This document shows, piece after piece, positions 59,925 through 64,000 of a stretch of DNA of 64,000 nt. Under the pieces are notes generated by a model, which worked only from the letters and a program-made list of their open reading frames with translations, was not told the DNA's origin and searched no databases. The stretch lies in assembly GCF_964340395.1 (NCBI RefSeq), contig NC_135558.1:8653501-8717500 (forward strand), read 5' to 3'. A program made the translations under genes and the position numbers. Position 1 is the stretch's first letter; each line of letters opens with the position of its first letter. Source of the stretch: Glandiceps talaboti. Taxonomy: Eukaryota; Hemichordata; Enteropneusta; Spengelidae.

Positions 59925-60284
59925 CTGAAAATAAAGATAAGCTCATATCCGAACTGTATCCAAATGCTGCTTGTCTGATTTGTGTAACTTGAGATGAGAT
60001 AATGTATTTTAAGGCTATAAACTTCACAAATACGGAGAGAGTAGAAGGTACGACGGTCGTGTATATAATACCAGGTACTACTATGGATTGTTCCTATCAA
60101 TTCACTAGAGTATGCTGTAGTGAAAGATTATTTACCTGCCTTGCATTCAAGATTTCAGATATTACTGTTATACAGCCTGCATGGTTTTAATTAGAGCCAT
60201 GTGTCTGTAGCGAGTGAGGTTGCTGAAATCAGTTTGTCAATAGGTCAAACTTTTTGTACTGTTGTCGCGATTTAGCTTACACGT

Positions 60285-60655
60285 GCATACCATGTGGACT
60301 CCTTTCCTACACTCATATACACAAAAAATAGGTATCACGTTAAAACCATGAGGACACCATGTGGCCACCTTCAATACACCCCTATTAACACACATAGGTA
60401 TCATGTTGAAAACATGAGGATGGCACGTGGCTTCCTTTAATACATTCCTATTATTAACATGCATATGTATCATGTTGAAACCATGAGGGAGACACGTGGC
60501 CTCCTTTAATACACTCCTATTAACATACATAGGTATAATGTTGAAACCACGAGGACGCCATGTGAGCTCCTTTCATACAATCTTATTAACATGCATAGGT
60601 ATCATATGGACATCATTTGGACTCCTTTGATACACATTAACTAATGGGATGGGAA
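60285..60655. repeat. Minisatellite, unit about 60-65 bp, five to six degenerate copies
   Basis: Each unit carries ATAGGTATCATGTTGAAACC, ATGAGGACACCATGTGG, CTCCTTTAATACACTCCTAT and TAACATRCAT with scattered changes. It lies within the inferred intron of the unrecognised gene. Confidence 0.9.
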
Positions 60656-60838
60656 TCATGTGGAAATGTGCAATTAAGCTCCACCTTAATCTTATCCTTG
60701 ACTCGTAAATCAGTTCACATGAACAATAAATGGCCTTTCAGACACAATACAGTCTCTGGTTACACGGAATATACGTTTACTTTGAAATTAAATAATTTAT
60801 AAAGATATGAATAACACAACAAAAAAGTATTGACATCC

Positions 60839-60992
60839 TCACACACACACCTACATGCATGCAATGCACACACACGAATGCATATGCGTTCATACACGCG
60901 CACGCACGCACACACACACATTTTCCAAGCATGCACATACATAGTCATTACGTATGTATGTACGTACGTACGTACGTACGTACGTACGTACA
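60839..60992. repeat. (CA)n-rich and (CGTA)n microsatellites
   Basis: Mixed CACACA/CACGCA at 60839-60920 and a pure GTAC-repeat at 60953-60991 (palindromic ACGT steps). Confidence 0.95.
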
Positions 60993-61321
60993 CTCAAAAG
61001 ACCAGTTCCCAATCAAAGTCCGATGCATTCAAAAGATATTATATATTGATTAACTGAACGATTACAAGAGTACTTAGTACTTATATATACTCAAGGACAC
61101 CGTTATATAAATACGAACCCCACCTTACTTCATTGTTCCTGTCAAGTTTTTAATTTACTGTATACACTGGTGTCACATTTACTTTGATAGTTTACATTTC
61201 ATCCTGGATATGATTTTTTTCTCGTCAAATACAACAGTAATAAACTCTGATTACAGCATGATTTCTCAAACTGATTCGTGATATCTTAATATCCCTTACA
61301 AAAATGAATAGGTTCACTTAC

Positions 61322-61405
61322 CTCCCTTTCCGACCATTGCTTTCCCCTTTCCATTTCTTTCAAAACGTCACTGTGTAATTCGTCTTCTTGTTTGAATGTA
61401 TTCAT
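61322..61405 (-). CDS. Unrecognised gene, upstream coding exon
   Basis: On the minus strand an ATG at 61405 opens MNTFKQEDELHSDVLKEMER then GKQWSERE, ending at a perfect donor GAG|GTAAGTGAAC, phase 0. The downstream exon (59924) begins in phase 0, giving ...WSERE-KMKHVSF.... The charged, helix-prone segment resembles a coiled or amphipathic linker, not a known domain. Alternatively the exon begins at 61386 after CAAACAAG and is joined in phase 1 to a 27-nt exon at 61533-61559. If so, the ATG at 61405 is intronic. Confidence 0.55.
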
Positions 61406-61532
61406 TCATATGTTTAATCATGAAATTTATACTATTCTTTTGAGTTTTAATACTCATTTCATCAGGGTGAATTCTATAGATACGATGATAATAAGAATGT
61501 TTATTTAATGTGTATAAAGTTTTAGTCTTACC

Positions 61533-61559
61533 AGCAGCGACTGTGTCAATAAATCCATC
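61533..61559 (-). CDS. Possible 27-nt microexon of the unrecognised gene
   Basis: A strong pyrimidine tract (TCTTCTCCACTCTCTTCTTT) and CTCGAAACAG precede, and GCTGCTG|GTAAGACT follows, on the minus strand. Read in phase 1 it would encode (x)GFIDTVAA and join to EDELHSDV. An alternative reading is a first exon carrying ATGGATTTATTGACACAG, but its phase does not fit the next exon. Confidence 0.35.
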
Positions 61560-61561
61560 TG

Positions 61562-63375
61562 TTTCGAGGGAGCAAAAGCATATTATAACCCAAAAAGAAG
61601 AGAGTGGAGAAGACTGACGATTCGTTACCCAGCTATTATGTTTTTCTGTTTGTTCCTTGGGTGTCTTACGTCCCTAATTGACATCCCCAATTGGCACTTC
61701 TATTTAAAGCTAACTATTTTATTTACATGACATTGTGACCTTGGGCTTGTACTGACAGTAGTTTTGATACGAGACTGCGATATGAGTAGAGAGTAAAGGC
61801 AGTGGTACGCCTAATTATTCGTAAATTAACCCTCTTAGGACGTTATCACTTGATACTTGTATTGTGACAACAAGGCTCGACAGTGTGTGTATAACCTCAA
61901 CATATTAAGGAGATCAGACGTGAAATCAAAATGTAAGCTAACAAAGCAATTTGTTACATTTACAGTTATCATACAAATATGCTAAAAATAATATGTAAAA
62001 TGTGTCGAATCCTTTGGCCTTATTGTACAATACATTTCAGACTCGTTCTCCTCTTTGAAGTTTTCCTTGTGTGACCTTACTGTCCGCAACTCCTTTTACA
62101 GAGTGTGAGATTTCGTAAATTTGAAAATAATGCAAAAATATTATACATACCATTCACATCGCCGCCAGGCACGTTTCTCGAACTTTAATGAGTGATCAAA
62201 ATTGTAACTGTTACCTGTCCTTGCCCATTCCCACCAATTATACCTTATGTGATATGCCCGGGCGAAGCTTAAGTGCCACCGAGAACAGAAGTCCTTCGAT
62301 TTCATCACCATGTATTTGTCGACGCTCCGTTACGCATGCGTAACCACCTGAAGCTGCGAACGACAGCCCACTGTACAGTTATATCACATTTCACACTATC
62401 ATCGGGGTGTGCAATTTTACTGGAGTGGACACGACATGAGAACGCCTATATATGATGAGTAATTCACGTGTACAACAGAATACCACAAATGATCATGTTA
62501 ACACATGCCTGGGAACACGAGTGCGATTAAACTTAACCTTTGGCTTTTTAGCTTTTCTTACGCGAGCGAGCGTATATTGATCTCATTGTATGAGTGCATG
62601 GTGCCCTTATATCTCACTCAATTGTGTGGCTAATCGATTGTTTTCAAAACTGTGCGGCCATTAAAGATAATTCAATTGGAGTGATTGAAATCATTTTAGA
62701 TCATGGTAGTCACTGTCATGTGAAACGAACCAATTAATTTTCTGTTATTACTTTATGCATTGATTTTTGGCTTTCTTCGTGAACTTTGGTCGTAACAATT
62801 TAAAATATTAATGTGTACGCCTGATTATGATTTGTTTTTTTAATCTCTGTAAATTCGTATTCGCAGCAATGGAGTTGAGAGCTCAAATTGTACAGTGCGC
62901 GCGACAGACGTACTTGAAATTGTCTTTCAGTTTCTACTATGGTGTTTCCTTTTTGCACATGCGTCGGTGGCCTAGTAAAGCAATGCATTAGCATTATATC
63001 ATTACTTTGTAATCTGACAAAGAAATACTGATTATCCAAACTCACGTTTCCTTCCTTTTATTTACTTTTTGGAACATTGTACTGGAGTTCTGAGTGGAGC
63101 AATGTGTATTGCATTTGTTACGCGCTAAAAATTATGTTCGGATACGGATTACTGGGTAGAAAAAGCACTAGTTTTTACTTTAATGCAAAAGCTTTATTTT
63201 GGTGATTGTTTTATCTCAATCTATTTGCTCTAAAAGGTTGATATCAATTTATGTCTCATAACAATTATTGGTAATGATCGATGAATTAATAATGTGTTTC
63301 ATGACAAAAAGAAAATGTTCATGATGGTGGTCCCGAAATGTCTCTCAATGTCTCTCAAGTCGAGCTAGAGAGCTA
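61562..63375. other. Upstream flank of the unrecognised gene; no gene called
   Basis: There is an NRF1-like palindrome ACGCATGCGT at 62332-62341 in locally GC-richer sequence (62150-62440), which could be part of a promoter for the minus-strand gene. No TATA box or exon is identifiable. Confidence 0.3.
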
Positions 63376-63379
63376 CTCT

Positions 63380-63462
63380 AGTTCCCATACGGAATCGTTA
63401 CGATTTACACCTCCACATTGAGGCCACACAGGTGATTTATAATTAGAGACCACGTTGGCATC
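63380..63462 (+). repeat. Dispersed repeat fragment, second copy
   Basis: Counterpart of 33240-33311. This copy has about 12 extra bases in the middle. Confidence 0.6.
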
Positions 63463-63654
<192 letters not shown>

Positions 63655-63884
63655 TGCGGGAGAGAAGGGAAGCTGGACAGACAGGAAGAGACAGCCGAAC
63701 ATGTCCCGCCATAAGTGATGGAAGACAGAAATAATGGAACTATATGTAAATGGAAATACATACATGTGTGTATACTCAGTATATACAGACAATGAGACGG
63801 GAAGGCAGAACTTTTAATTTTTACACAGAATTAATCCTAAAGCTGGAGTAGATTGAATTATCAGTAAAGAAGATAGTGTAACTA

Positions 63885-63960
63885 TTGTGCGGGTTGCGGG
63901 CTGCTGCTGGCCACTGCGCTGCTGGCCGCTTTGTGCGGGTTGCGGGCTGTTATGGGTCGC
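63885..63960. repeat. Short GC-rich duplication (GTGCGGGTTGCGGGCTG)
   Basis: GTGCGGGTTGCGGGCTG occurs at 63888-63904 and 63934-63950, with CTGCTGGCCACTGCGCTGCT between. It stands out against the AT-rich surroundings. I saw nothing else in 63655-64000. Confidence 0.7.
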
Positions 63961-64000
63961 TATTATTTTTTCAATGAACGTTAATTTATTCACTTTTTAA

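Overview
The window looks like AT-rich nuclear DNA of an invertebrate animal. The reasons are split genes with GT-AG introns of 1.6-4.5 kb, very dense microsatellites, remnants of non-LTR and Penelope-like retroelements, many short inverted-repeat elements, and frequent TACATGTA words. No bacterial operon, CRISPR array, rRNA gene or intact tRNA gene was seen. The species cannot be fixed from the sequence; a lophotrochozoan or an invertebrate deuterostome would fit.

Left third (about 6.5-19 kb, minus strand): five coding exons of a TRAF-family adaptor gene run right to left (18935-18793, 17120-17042, 12531-12433, 10164-10000, 6620-6546). All four joins keep phase and give 187 codons: an N-terminal RING finger, then three complete TRAF-type zinc fingers and the start of a fourth. 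No later exons (rest of the fingers, coiled coil, MATH/TRAF-C domain) were found in 1-6545, so the gene probably continues beyond the left edge. Its introns and flanks hold many mobile-element remnants: LINE fragments, a Penelope-type GIY-YIG endonuclease remnant, a TAA-flanked Harbinger-like element and several MITE-like inverted repeats. A 35/43-bp minisatellite with higher-order structure fills 0.5-3.9 kb and is interrupted by a truncated LINE.

Middle (19-59 kb): mostly non-coding. It holds a second LINE remnant, several dispersed repeat families, long microsatellites, a 1.7-kb period-5 satellite at 38.0-39.7 kb, a degenerate three-copy 295-bp tandem at 45.8-46.7 kb, and the most unusual object in the window: a 1.43-kb foldback element at 49751-51181. 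It has 0.5-kb inverted arms and two further near-perfect palindromes nested in its right end.

Right end (56-62 kb, minus strand): two or three short exons, with consensus splice sites and compatible phases, belong to a gene I do not recognise. A candidate terminal exon lies at 56.5 kb. The rest is simple repeats, a 65-bp minisatellite and unannotated AT-rich DNA.

The only gene with an assignable role is the TRAF adaptor, an E3-ligase/scaffold family that couples TNF-receptor or Toll/IL-1-type receptors to NF-kB and MAPK signalling. Everything else recognised is mobile or repetitive DNA.
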